NCBI GenBank assembly: GCA_902789365.1
Contig: CADANQ010000006.1
Location: 495-64,494, forward strand
DNA from: an uncultured Eubacteriales bacterium
Lineage (GTDB): Bacteria > Bacillota > Clostridia > Christensenellales > Aristaeellaceae
Length of the DNA stretch: 64,000 nt
Direction: 5' to 3'
Position numbers and translations under genes: made by a program. Below are positions 26,165 through 34,485 of the stretch, piece after piece. Below the pieces are notes generated by a model. The model had not been told where the DNA came from. It searched no databases and was given only the letters and a program-made list of their open reading frames with translations. Position 1 is the stretch's first letter. Every line of letters starts with the position of its first letter.

Positions 26165-27271
26165 ATGAACAGAGTGATTCTGCTGGAAGGGCTTCCCGGA
26201 ACGGGAAAGACGACGAATTCATACAGGATTTTTGAACAGCTGGTCCGGAACGGACGGGATGTCCGCTGGCTGCATGAAGTCTCGCAGCCGCATCCCACGC
26301 TGTTTTTTTCCGAGTCCTGTCTGACAAAAGCGGAGTACCGCCTTTTCACGGAAAAATATCCGGAATCCGCCGACATGCTGGACAGCATCGCGGAGGTCAG
26401 GACGACCACCGTGGGGATCGACTATCTGACCGCGGCACGAAGGATGCCCGGGAATGAAAACACGGCGTGGTATCGGGAACTGCTGCGATACGATGCGATG
26501 GATATCCCGCTGGATCGTTATGAACCGGCGGCGCTTGAAAAATGGGAAGCCTTCGCGGATGCGGCCCTGAGGAACGAAACGATTTACATTCTGGACAGCA
26601 GCATTTTCCAGTATCAGATTTTTACCTTTCTGCTGAACGGGGCGGATTACCGGAGACTGGCCGAATTCGAACGCGGTATCATGAAGCTGCTGGATCCCTT
26701 ACGCCCTGCCCTGATTTATCTGTACCGGGAAAAGGCAGAAGATTCCATCGTGTTTCTTAAAAAGCGGCGCGGCATGAAAGACCTGGAATCCATCTGGGAG
26801 CGGGACAAAGCGCGGCCTTACTATCGAAACAAGCAGCGGGACGTGACGGCGTTTTTCGACTTCCTGAAGGACTACGCGGAGTATGCTTCAAGGCTCTATG
26901 ACGAATCGGAATGCGATAAGCTGCGGATCGAGATTACTGCGCAGGCATGGGATGTTTATGAAAAGGAGATGCTCCGGTTCCTTGGGATCGCGCATCGGGA
27001 TGCGCCTTCTTTCAAGGCGACGGACGGAACGTATGTGAATGCCGCGCTTGGGGTTTCTTTATCCGTCAAAGACGGTGTTCTGACGGACCCGGAAGGAGTG
27101 AAACGCAGGCTTTCTCCCAAATCGCCGACAGAATTTTTTATGGAAGGGCTGCCGGAGATCCTGTGTTTTGAAAAAGATGGATCCGTAAAGCTTTGCGGGC
27201 AGCAGATCATTCCCCGATGGTCGGAAACGGGAACGGTCTATACAAGAGAAACGAAAAAGAACGGAGAATGA
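26165..27271 (+). CDS. P-loop NTPase of unknown function
   Basis: A 368-residue protein. The N-terminal third is a kinase-like P-loop domain with Walker A GLPGTGKTT at residues 9-17 and a Walker B-like ETIYILDSSIFQYQIF near 138-153. A lid with REKAEDSIVFLKKRRGM follows. The last 90 residues form a separate beta-rich domain (TYVNAALGVSLSVKDGVLTD). The arrangement resembles uncharacterised thymidylate-kinase-like proteins in Clostridia. It stands alone between the hydrolase relic and a peptidase-like gene; substrate unknown. Confidence 0.7.
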   Translation: MNRVILLEGLPGTGKTTNSYRIFEQLVRNGRDVRWLHEVSQPHPTLFFSESCLTKAEYRLFTEKYPESADMLDSIAEVRTTTVGIDYLTAARRMPGNENTAWYRELLRYDAMDIPLDRYEPAALEKWEAFADAALRNETIYILDSSIFQYQIFTFLLNGADYRRLAEFERGIMKLLDPLRPALIYLYREKAEDSIVFLKKRRGMKDLESIWERDKARPYYRNKQRDVTAFFDFLKDYAEYASRLYDESECDKLRIEITAQAWDVYEKEMLRFLGIAHRDAPSFKATDGTYVNAALGVSLSVKDGVLTDPEGVKRRLSPKSPTEFFMEGLPEILCFEKDGSVKLCGQQIIPRWSETGTVYTRETKKNGE

Positions 27272-27273
27272 AC

Positions 27274-27945
27274 ATGAACGCAAGTTTGCTGGGCCTGTTC
27301 AGCGGTTTTCCGACGCATCATTTTACCGATGAAATCGCTCGGGTGCTTCAGGAAAACCTGCCCCGGAGGGAAAGCCTGGTCTTTATCAGCGCGTGGCCGG
27401 AGGACTGTGCCCGAAACGACGATGACAGCGACGGGATGCACGGGATGTTCGCCGAACGCGGCATGGCGTTCGCCGATCATCGCGTAATCGACCGGCGGAC
27501 GAGCGCGGCGGATGCGGCACGGCTGGTGAGGGAGGCGGACTGCGTCTTCCTGATGGGCGGGGACGCGACCTCGCAGATGGCGCTGATCCGCGATCTCGGA
27601 CTTGTTCCTGAGCTTCTGTCCGTCCGCGCCGTGATCCTCGGCGTCAGCGCGGGGGCCATGAACATGGGCCGGTATGCGGCTGACGTCTGGGAGACGAAAG
27701 CGCTGTATGAAGGGATCGGCCTGACGGACATTGTCGTGAAGGGGCACTATGCAAAAGACGCATGGTTTATTCCTGCCCTGGAGGAACTCTCCATGACTCG
27801 CCCGATCGCCGCCATGGAGGATGAAAGCGCGGTCTTTATCCGGGGCGGCGCCATATGGAGCCTTGGAAATATCCATCTGATCGACAAGGGCGGAATCACA
27901 ACGCTTACGGATGAAACGCTGAAGACGATCGGAAACGAACCATAA
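27274..27945 (+). CDS. Peptidase E-like (S51) class I glutamine amidotransferase-fold protein
   Basis: A 223-residue protein of the peptidase S51 type. The nucleophile serine is in VILGVSAGAMNMGRY near residue 128, and VFLMGGDATSQMAL near residue 90 forms the conserved G-G-D loop. These enzymes cleave dipeptides such as Asp-X or cyanophycin fragments. I prefer ATG 27274 (GGAGA seven bases in front) over 27268; either start overlaps or abuts the stop of the previous gene, so translation is coupled. Confidence 0.8.
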   Translation: MNASLLGLFSGFPTHHFTDEIARVLQENLPRRESLVFISAWPEDCARNDDDSDGMHGMFAERGMAFADHRVIDRRTSAADAARLVREADCVFLMGGDATSQMALIRDLGLVPELLSVRAVILGVSAGAMNMGRYAADVWETKALYEGIGLTDIVVKGHYAKDAWFIPALEELSMTRPIAAMEDESAVFIRGGAIWSLGNIHLIDKGGITTLTDETLKTIGNEP

Positions 27946-27969
27946 CTTATGACAAACGGAGATCCATAC

Positions 27970-28632
27970 ATGATGAAGCTTGAAAGAATGGACGATTTCT
28001 TTGCCGCCCGGATCGACGGCTACGACGCGCACATGAAACGCGATATTGAAGGCGCTTCCGGCTTCTATGCCTATACCGCTTCCCTGCTGCCTGCGGCGGG
28101 AGGAAGCCGGGTGCTGGACCTCGGCTGCGGCACCGGCCTTGAACTGGAGGAATACTTTGCGGTGAATCCCGGCGCGCATGTTACGGGGATCGATCTGTCC
28201 GAAGTGATGCTGAAGGCGCTGAAAGCCAAATTCCCGGACAAAAACCTGAATCTGATCCGGGCTTCCTATTTTGATGTGCCGCTTGGGAACGGGGCGTACG
28301 ATGCCGCCGTATCCGTGGAATCTCTGCACCATTTTCCCGCGGGAATGAAAGCGACGCTGTACGGAAAGCTTCATTCGGCATTGGCGGAAAAAGGCGCCTT
28401 TGTCCTGACGGATTACTTCGCGGAATCGGAAGATGCGGAAAAGGAATACTTTCAAAACCTTGCGGCGCTGAAAAAAGAACAGGGGCTTCCGGACGATGTT
28501 TTCTGTCACTATGATACGCCGCTGACGGTTGAACACGAAACGGACCTTCTGCGCCGCGCGGGCTTCCGGGACGTCCGGATCATGGAGCGGTGGGGGGAAA
28601 GTACTTATACGGTCCTTGCCCGTAAAGACTGA
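27970..28632 (+). CDS. Class I SAM-dependent methyltransferase
   Basis: A 220-residue methyltransferase. Motif I VLDLGCGTGLELEEYF is near residue 48, VTGIDLSEVMLKAL forms motif II, and YDAAVSVESLHHFP motif IV/V. The start at 27970 is preferred because ACGGAG lies upstream at good spacing; an earlier ATG at 27949 lacks one. It resembles small methyltransferases of the UbiE/Methyltransf_25 type. Substrate unknown. About 150 bases after it (28633-28786) hold no gene that I can support. Confidence 0.85.
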   Translation: MMKLERMDDFFAARIDGYDAHMKRDIEGASGFYAYTASLLPAAGGSRVLDLGCGTGLELEEYFAVNPGAHVTGIDLSEVMLKALKAKFPDKNLNLIRASYFDVPLGNGAYDAAVSVESLHHFPAGMKATLYGKLHSALAEKGAFVLTDYFAESEDAEKEYFQNLAALKKEQGLPDDVFCHYDTPLTVEHETDLLRRAGFRDVRIMERWGESTYTVLARKD

Positions 28633-28786
28633 AAAGAGGAACCGGATGAGGCAGCAAGTGAAAAAATGTTCCGGACAAGAGAGTCAAGTTTGAGAAAAGG
28701 CGTACGCTGATGATGTGGGAGCGACGGTGAAGGCAGGAAAAACCTTCATTTCGGAACACGGGACGATTGGACGGAGGATGTCATCA

Positions 28787-29830
28787 TTGGAAAAGGCAAC
28801 AAGAAAAAAACTGGCGAAGATTGCCCGGGAAGCGGCTCAAATCCCTTTTCATGGCCGCATAGAGGGAGAAGAATCAAATCTTGAGCCGATCGTTCGTTTT
28901 TTCCCAAAGTGGACGCTGAGGGAAGCCGACGGGTTATGGTGCGCGGCATTTGTGTATTATTGCTGCCGGGAGGCGGGATTTGAGATCCCCGTCAGGCCGG
29001 ATGAGTGCAGGACCTGCCATCTGGCAGGCTGCATCGCCTGGGAAGAATTTGCAGAAGGCGATCCCCGGACTGCGTATCATAAAGGCAGCGAGGGTTTTGT
29101 GCCGGAAGCCGGTGACATCGTTCTTTATGACCGGGTTTTTGAAAACCGGGAGCATGATCATATCGGCATTGTCATTGAAAACCGGGAAGATACGATCCTT
29201 GCCGCGGAAGGAAACTTAAACAACAGATCCGGAATCATCGAACGCCCGAAGGATGCGCATATCAGGGGATATATCAGAATTCCGGACGGATACGGATATC
29301 GGAGGATGATTATGGATTATCAAACGGAAAACCTGATCCTTCATTTTGTGACAGAGAACGATCTGTCCGAAGTCGCCCGGACCTGGCCCGGAGATCATCA
29401 TCCGCTTTCCGACGCGGAGGCGCGGGAAGCCATCGCTTCTATGCGCGGGAATTACGGAAGGAATGAGAAAGGCTGTATCCGTCATCTTTGCCTCGCCGTG
29501 TGCGGGAAGGATCATCCCGAAAAAATCATGGGCTGGTGCGGGCTGGACGGCACGAAAAATCATGCGGAGCCTGAAATATTCATCCTGCTGGATGAAGCGT
29601 ACCGAAATCGGGGATATGGTACCCAATGTGTAAAAGAGCTTCTGCGGATTGCCGCGGAAGACTATGCGCTTGCCGGCGTGCACGGAGGCTGCGCCAAAGA
29701 GAACGCCGCCTCCGCCCGGGCCATGGAAAAAGGCGGCATGACGCGTTACGGCACGGAAGACAACGGCGATCCGCTGTTCCGGTTCCGCGCGAATAAGGAA
29801 TCCTGTCGGGAGGAGAAAACCCGTGGATGA
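28787..29830 (+). CDS. CHAP-type cysteine amidase/peptidase domain fused to GNAT acetyltransferase
   Basis: The first domain (to about base 29300) is CHAP/NlpC-like: the catalytic cysteine lies in LWCAAFVYYCCREAG and the histidine in EHDHIGIVIEN. It has no signal peptide, so it acts in the cell or is exported some other way. The second domain is a GNAT (DYQTENLILHFVTENDL, then FILLDEAYRNRGYGTQCVKE). A full ribosome site (GGAGGATGATT) with an in-frame ATG at 29312 lies at the join, so the GNAT may also be made alone. I place the first start at TTG 28787 (GGAGG nine bases in front); ATG 28778 is an alternative. Confidence 0.7.
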   Translation: MEKATRKKLAKIAREAAQIPFHGRIEGEESNLEPIVRFFPKWTLREADGLWCAAFVYYCCREAGFEIPVRPDECRTCHLAGCIAWEEFAEGDPRTAYHKGSEGFVPEAGDIVLYDRVFENREHDHIGIVIENREDTILAAEGNLNNRSGIIERPKDAHIRGYIRIPDGYGYRRMIMDYQTENLILHFVTENDLSEVARTWPGDHHPLSDAEAREAIASMRGNYGRNEKGCIRHLCLAVCGKDHPEKIMGWCGLDGTKNHAEPEIFILLDEAYRNRGYGTQCVKELLRIAAEDYALAGVHGGCAKENAASARAMEKGGMTRYGTEDNGDPLFRFRANKESCREEKTRG

Positions 29831-30341
29831 AAATCATGAGAAGTATATGAAACGATGCTACGAACTGGCCGTCAGCGCCGGGAAAAAGGGCCATGATACC
29901 TTTGGCGCGGTTCTTGTGCATAACGGGGAAATCCTGGAGGAAGCCGAAAACACAGCCGATTATGACCGTCATCTTTTCGGGCACGCGGAATTCAATCTGG
30001 CGCACAAATGCGCCGGCAAGTATTCCGACGATATCCTGGAGCGCGCTGTCGTATATACCAGCTGCGCGCCTTGCGAACGGTGCCTGGCGGCCATCGCGTC
30101 CCTTGGGGTGCATCGGATCGTGTGCGGCGTGTCCTACAAAGAGTTCTGCAGGCTGCTGCCCTTTGATTATCGGGCGGTGGACCGCGAAGGGCTGCTGAAA
30201 CAGCTGGGCATTCAGATGACCATCACGGAACCCGTGCTCGAAGAGGAAGGCATGCGCGTGTTTGAGTGGTGGGGCGGAGAATACCGCCTGCTGGCGGATC
30301 TCATCGCGGAAATGGATGAAGTGAAAAAGAAACAGAAGTAA
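29823..30341 (+). CDS. Cytidine/deoxycytidylate-type deaminase
   Basis: A 172-residue zinc deaminase. The motif HAEFNLAH (residues 52-59) gives the zinc histidine and proton-shuttle glutamate, and TSCAPCERC (about 79-87) the two zinc cysteines, as in the CMP/dCMP and tRNA-adenosine deaminase fold. The start GTG at 29823 has GGAGGAGAAAACCC in front and overlaps the end of the fused gene before it. Which base or nucleoside it uses cannot be read. Confidence 0.85.
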   Translation: MDENHEKYMKRCYELAVSAGKKGHDTFGAVLVHNGEILEEAENTADYDRHLFGHAEFNLAHKCAGKYSDDILERAVVYTSCAPCERCLAAIASLGVHRIVCGVSYKEFCRLLPFDYRAVDREGLLKQLGIQMTITEPVLEEEGMRVFEWWGGEYRLLADLIAEMDEVKKKQK

Positions 30342-30371
30342 GCCGGATCCGGGAGAGGGGGGAAAAACAGA

Positions 30372-30875
30372 ATGCGGAAGAAGCTCATACTCATCAGCGG
30401 ATCCCCCTGTGTGGGCAAGACGGCCGTGGGGACGCGGCTCTTTGAAAGCTATGACAACAGCGCGTACCTGGACGGGGACTGGGTTTGGTGCGTACATCCC
30501 TTTTCCGTCACGGACAGCAGGCTCCGCAGCGGGGACAAAAGCATGTCTTTTATTCTTTCCAACTATCTGGATTCGGGTTTTGCGTATGTGTTTTTCACCT
30601 CCGTCGTGCTGACAGACCCGATGCTTCGGGAAAACATCCTGAAGGGGATCACGGCCAATGATTACGAGACCATCGCCTTTACGCTCACCTGCTCGGAAGA
30701 AACGCTGAAAAAGCGCCACGACAGACGCGGTGACAAAGGTGAAACGAATTATTTCTGGCTGCGCCTTCCGCCCTGCCCGGGGGATATCGTGATTGATACA
30801 GACAACAAGCGCGTCCGGGAGGTCGTCAGAGAAATGAAGAAGGAAATTGACGCTTTATCAGCGTATCGTGATTGA
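30372..30875 (+). CDS. P-loop kinase-like protein
   Basis: A 167-residue P-loop protein with Walker A GSPCVGKTAVG at residues 10-20, a DGDW segment where sugar and shikimate kinases bind substrate, and the lid arginines in KKRHDRRGDKGE. The fold matches small nucleotide-binding kinases; the substrate is unknown. The first base composition change or mobile sign is not seen around it. GAGAGGGGGG lies in front of the start. Confidence 0.75.
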   Translation: MRKKLILISGSPCVGKTAVGTRLFESYDNSAYLDGDWVWCVHPFSVTDSRLRSGDKSMSFILSNYLDSGFAYVFFTSVVLTDPMLRENILKGITANDYETIAFTLTCSEETLKKRHDRRGDKGETNYFWLRLPPCPGDIVIDTDNKRVREVVREMKKEIDALSAYRD

Positions 30876-30887
30876 ACGGAGGGCAAT

Positions 30888-31250
30888 ATGAAAATCGGCG
30901 AGGTATGTTTAATGACAAATGATGTCCCGAGACTCGCAGCTTTTTACAGGCAGCTGCTCGGCGTGGAAGAAAGCGGCGGCGATGAGACCCATCAGTTTGT
31001 TCTCACCGAAGAAACCGCGCTGACGGTGTACAATGACGGGACCGGGAAGAACAACCGGAATCAAAACATATGCCTGGCATTCACGGTGGATGATATTGAC
31101 AAAGAGTATGACAAACTGCTGTCCATAGGCGCAAGGATTATTGAGCCGCCTGCGAAAAGGCCATGGGGTGCGATCAACATGAGCTTTTATGATCCTGACA
31201 ACAACATTGTTTGCCTGAGAAGTTTTTTGAAGAACACGGAAGAAATCTGA
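30888..31250 (+). CDS. VOC (glyoxalase-fold) family protein
   Basis: A 120-residue single-module vicinal oxygen chelate protein. It opens GEVCLMTNDVPRLAAFYRQLLG and ends FYDPDNNIVCL, the two halves of the module. The usual first metal histidine is replaced by Cys in VCLMT, while the glutamate position near the end reads NNIV rather than GNxxE, so the metal site may be absent. Such members often bind drugs or act as ligand carriers. It starts 12 bases after the previous gene with CGGAGGGCAAT in front. Confidence 0.8.
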   Translation: MKIGEVCLMTNDVPRLAAFYRQLLGVEESGGDETHQFVLTEETALTVYNDGTGKNNRNQNICLAFTVDDIDKEYDKLLSIGARIIEPPAKRPWGAINMSFYDPDNNIVCLRSFLKNTEEI

Positions 31251-31281
31251 ACAGATAAATTATCGATGGGAGGACTTGTTA

Positions 31282-32280
31282 TTGAACGGTATTCCTGAAC
31301 AGGCAAAACACCTTTATGCCCTTGAAGATTGCGCATTCGCCCAGGTATCCGGCCACGAAGGTGGGCGGAACCGGATCATGACCGTCATTGGGAACGGGGA
31401 AAAACGGTATGTTCTTCGTATTTCCGATTTCGGAGACCGAAACGAAAACGATTATCTTGCCGAAACAGAGTTCGTCCGCTTCCTGGCTGAAAACGGCGCG
31501 CCTGTGGCGGATGTGATTCCGTCCGTTCGGGGCAGGCTGGTGGAGCATTTGCAAGCGGACGGCAAAGCGGCGTATGTCAGCCTGTTCGCCTTCGCCAAAG
31601 GGATGCTGATCGCGGATAACGGCTACCGTTACCGGCGTGGCGCGCCGCTGAGTGAATACTTCTATAACACCGGCAAAGCCCTTGGCGCAATCCACAGACT
31701 GTCCAAAGCCTATGCGCCTGTTCATCGCCGCCCGGACTACTTTGACAAGTATAACATGGAATACCTTAACCGCCTGATCCCGGATGAGTACGGCGAACTG
31801 AAAAAAGCCGTCGCCAGACGCCTGGACGCGTTCCGCGCGCTTCCGAGGGACAAAGACAGCTACGGCCTGGTCCACTTTGATTTCAGCGACGGCAACTGGC
31901 ATATCGACATGGAAACGGGCGCAATCACGGTGTTCGATTTTGACAACTGCATGAACTGCTGGTATATGTTCGACCTTGCCAATCTGTGGACTCACAACGA
32001 AGGCTGGACACGGCATGAAACCGACCCCCGCAGGCGCTTTGCGCTGATGCGGCAATGCTTTGATCTCCAGCTGCAGGACTACAAAACCGAAACGGACCTT
32101 CCGGAAGATATGCCGCAAAGGCTTTCGCTGTTCATCGACATGGTGCTGATCGAAAACATCGCGGATGAACTGGAATGCTGCGCCAGGGAAGGGGAAACAC
32201 CGGACTGGGAAGATATTGAAGACGCGGCGGAATGCCTGATCAACGATATCCCTTACGCGGGTATCGGGGATGCGAGATGA
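31282..32280 (+). CDS. Phosphotransferase (aminoglycoside phosphotransferase-like)
   Basis: About 332 residues of the APH fold. The N-lobe has RYVLRISDFGDR; the catalytic loop is GLVHFDFSDGNWHI near residue 197, and the metal aspartate is in ITVFDFDNCMNCWYMFD. I place the start at TTG 31282 because GGGAGGA lies seven bases in front; TTG 31276 is possible. The family phosphorylates hydroxyl groups of small molecules, including homoserine and antibiotics. Substrate unknown. Its stop overlaps the next relic start as ATGA. Confidence 0.8.
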   Translation: MNGIPEQAKHLYALEDCAFAQVSGHEGGRNRIMTVIGNGEKRYVLRISDFGDRNENDYLAETEFVRFLAENGAPVADVIPSVRGRLVEHLQADGKAAYVSLFAFAKGMLIADNGYRYRRGAPLSEYFYNTGKALGAIHRLSKAYAPVHRRPDYFDKYNMEYLNRLIPDEYGELKKAVARRLDAFRALPRDKDSYGLVHFDFSDGNWHIDMETGAITVFDFDNCMNCWYMFDLANLWTHNEGWTRHETDPRRRFALMRQCFDLQLQDYKTETDLPEDMPQRLSLFIDMVLIENIADELECCAREGETPDWEDIEDAAECLINDIPYAGIGDAR

Positions 32281-32593
32281 ATATGCCTCTTTTATACCGG
32301 GCGGCGCTGCGGGGCGTTTTCGGAAAACGGGAGCTGTACAGCCGAAGCGGTATTGTCGTTCATTGGGACGCGCAAAACGATATTTCCCGGCATCTGGCGG
32401 AAAAATTCGGCTTTGAAGCCGAAACGGAGTATTCGGTATATTGGTTGCCATAAAAATGGCTGTAACGGTATGTTTAAAACCGCATCGGGGCCTATGCCCA
32501 TGCGGATATTATCGCTTCCAACCGGTGCCCGGAAAAAGCGGGGTTCAGGCCGGAAGGGCGTCATAAAAAGAAATGGCTTATCCGGAATTGATT
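32277..32593 (+). pseudogene. Two GNAT acetyltransferase C-terminal relics
   Basis: A frame from ATG 32277 to TAA at 32453 ends WDAQNDISRHLAEKFGF, then EYSVYWLP, which is the end of a GNAT. The stretch 32470-32593 reads YAHADIIASNRCPEKAGF then RPEGRHKKKWLIRN and a stop, the end of another GNAT. Neither has an acetyl-CoA loop. They are remnants at the downstream edge of the accessory gene run. Bases 32594-32663 hold nothing that I recognise. Confidence 0.6.
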
Positions 32594-32663
32594 CTGCGGC
32601 GTGAAGTCCGGGCGCTGACGGCGGAATAAATGGTCCCATCCCGAAAAGTCATCAAAAAACCTC

Positions 32664-32694
32664 TTGACTCGAACACGGTGTCGCAGTTTATGAT
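32664..32694 (+). promoter_or_regulatory. MerR-type promoter with 19-base spacer and dyad
   Basis: TTGACT (32664-32669) and TATGAT (32689-32694) are separated by 19 bases, the lengthened spacing typical of MerR-regulated promoters. The spacer lies within the dyad ACT-N3-ACAC-G-GTGT-N3-AGT (32667-32687). The MerR gene starts 28 bases downstream, so autoregulation is likely. Confidence 0.75.
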
Positions 32695-32721
32695 TTTTTC
32701 ATCGGGAAAGGAGGGACATGG

Positions 32722-33717
32722 ATGGAGGACTCTCTGACTGTGACGGAAGTAACCAGGGCCTGCGGCGTATCCGCCAGGATGCTGCGCCATTACGAAAAAC
32801 TCGGCCTGATCACAAGCGGCCGGAAGGATGGCTATGCCTGGCGTGTTTATTCTCCGGAAGATATCGCAAGGCTTCGGCAGATCCTGGTGCTTAGGAAACT
32901 GCGGCTGTCGCTGAAGGAGATCGGCGCCATCCTGAACGATCCCGGCCCCGCCGCCGCCATCAGCGTATTTGAAAAGAACCTTTCGCAGATGGATGAAGAG
33001 ATCAAAGCGCTTCAGGCGGTCCGCGGCGTGATCGATGCGTTTCTGAAGGCGCTGAGACAGCGGCAGTCACTGCCCGCGAGAGAGACCATCCTGCGGGACG
33101 GTCAGCTGATAGCCCTGGCCAATACCCTGTCTCCCTCCTCCACACTGATCAGGGAAGAGAGGCAAAGAATGATGGAAGAACTGAAACAGACGGAACAAGG
33201 CTGGAAAACCATGAAGGACGTGCGTATCGTGCACCTGCCGGAAAGCGATGTGGCCGCGGCCCACGTCATCGGCGACGAACCGGAGGACCGGGCAGGCAGG
33301 ATGATTGCGGAATTTGTCCGGGCGGCCAGACTGTGGGAAAAGCATCCCGGGCTGAGACTGTACGGTTTCAACCACCCGAGTCCCGCGGATGAATCCGGAT
33401 TTCACGGCTACGAATTCCAGATCACCGTTCCGGAGGGCATGGAGGTGCCGCCGCCCCTTGAAAAGAAGCATTTTGCCGGAGGCACTTATGCCGCGCACAT
33501 GATTCCCATGGGGAACTTTGAGGAATGGGAATGGCTGTACGAATGGGTTATGAACAGCGACGAATATGAGTACGCCGGAAACGGAAGCCCGGAAAACATG
33601 TTCGACAACCTTGAGGAACACCTGAACTACCACGACCATGTGCTGGAAACAACCGAAGGCGAACCGCAGACGGCGCAGCTGGATCTGCTGATCCCCGTCA
33701 GGCGCAAATCAAGGTAA
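32722..33717 (+). CDS. MerR family regulator with GyrI-like effector domain
   Basis: A 331-residue MerR regulator. Residues 5-75 hold the winged helix (TEVTRACGVSARMLRHYEKL, GYAWRVYSPEDIARLRQI), residues 85-120 a dimer coiled coil, and residues 175-331 a GyrI-like/BltR-type ligand domain (YGFNHPSPADESGFHGYEF, VPPPLEKKHFAGGTYA). It resembles multidrug-sensing activators. No efflux pump lies next to it, so the only visible target is its own promoter. Confidence 0.9.
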   Translation: MEDSLTVTEVTRACGVSARMLRHYEKLGLITSGRKDGYAWRVYSPEDIARLRQILVLRKLRLSLKEIGAILNDPGPAAAISVFEKNLSQMDEEIKALQAVRGVIDAFLKALRQRQSLPARETILRDGQLIALANTLSPSSTLIREERQRMMEELKQTEQGWKTMKDVRIVHLPESDVAAAHVIGDEPEDRAGRMIAEFVRAARLWEKHPGLRLYGFNHPSPADESGFHGYEFQITVPEGMEVPPPLEKKHFAGGTYAAHMIPMGNFEEWEWLYEWVMNSDEYEYAGNGSPENMFDNLEEHLNYHDHVLETTEGEPQTAQLDLLIPVRRKSR

Positions 33718-33741
33718 TTTCCCACAGCCGGCATAAACGTC

Positions 33742-33786
33742 AAAACAGGCTCACACCCGCATGAAACGGGAGTTGGAGCCTGTTTT
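33742..33786. terminator. Bidirectional terminator
   Basis: AAAACAGGCTC (33742-33752) and GAGCCTGTTTT (33776-33786) form a perfect 11-base inverted repeat with A and T tracts on both sides. It serves the MerR gene on the plus strand and the peptide gene on the minus strand. Confidence 0.9.
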
Positions 33787-33826
33787 GTCAATGCATCATA
33801 TTCTTATTTTCGGTTCGGCCCGAACG

Positions 33827-34051
33827 TCAGTTTGCGTATGTGGAGGAGTAGGTGCTGCCGTTTCCGTCTTCCCAGGTCACGGTCTGGCTGATGATGGGGT
33901 CATAGGTCTTCGGATGTTCGCCGCCTACGGTGTAAGAATACTTGTTGCCGTTCCCGTCTTCCCAGCTTACGGTCATACGGAGGATGGGGTCATTCGCGCC
34001 GCCTGTGATCTGTTCAAGGTTTTCCATATCCAATGCCTGTTTCATGCTCAT
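33827..34051 (-). CDS. Double-glycine leader peptide with internal 21-residue repeat
   Basis: A 74-residue peptide. Residues 1-18 (MSMKQALDMENLEQITGG) form a double-glycine leader of the type cut by C39-peptidase ABC exporters. The 56-residue core holds two repeats, D21-T41 and D51-T71, identical at 14 of 21 places, each with WEDGNG followed by Y-S. There is no cysteine, so thioether or disulfide bonds are excluded. D-x-G-N-G is reminiscent of calcium-binding loops. ATG 34051 is chosen because AAAGGAAG lies in front; the longer frame to 34096 lacks an RBS. No exporter or modifying enzyme is adjacent. Role unknown: a bacteriocin or signal peptide are possible. Confidence 0.7.
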   Translation of the reverse strand: MSMKQALDMENLEQITGGANDPILRMTVSWEDGNGNKYSYTVGGEHPKTYDPIISQTVTWEDGNGSTYSSTYAN

Positions 34052-34335
34052 TTTTTTATCTTCCTTTCCGCGGTCCGCGCCGCCTGCACGCTTCATTTCG
34101 CAGGCTTATTGCCGCCTGCAGTTTTTAATACGCACTCCCCGGAAGGGCGGCAGCAAATAAGCGAAAAAATTTTTTCCCGTTTTTCTCTCTTTTGCCTTAT
34201 TCGGGACGTCGCGACGCCGGGGAAAAGGGGACCGGCCCGGGCTGCGCGGAAGGAAGGGCATGGCTCGCCGGACTTACGGTCTGCGAGGACATCGGCGACG
34301 GCGCAAATCCCGAAGGACGGAACGAAGCGCGGCAT

Positions 34336-34364
34336 TTGACAATCGATTATCAATGAGTTATTCT
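34336..34364 (+). promoter_or_regulatory. Likely promoter of the GH28 gene
   Basis: TTGACA (34336-34341), a 17-base spacer and TATTCT (34359-34364) precede GH28 by about 120 bases. The rest of 34052-34335 is GC-rich and holds only the minus-strand peptide leader region, where GCAGGCGGC occurs twice. Confidence 0.5.
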
Positions 34365-34485
34365 GTTCCCGACGGTCAAAGAAGGCTGACGGCGCGGCGG
34401 AACGAAAAAACTGAAGCGGTTCTTTTCAAAAGGCATGGCCGGCAGTCAAACGAAACAGATAACAGCTAAGATGGGAGAAATACAT

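Noticed and set aside
27238..28536. 432-codon minus-strand frame
   Set aside because: Opposite the S51-type peptidase and methyltransferase genes, both of which have clear motifs and ribosome sites.
17301..33717. Integron cassette array
   Set aside because: The run of small genes looks like one, but I saw no attC-like palindromic repeats between genes and no integron integrase.
34093..34353. Minus-strand frame upstream of the double-glycine peptide
   Set aside because: No ribosome site, low-complexity basic sequence and no family resemblance; treated as intergenic.
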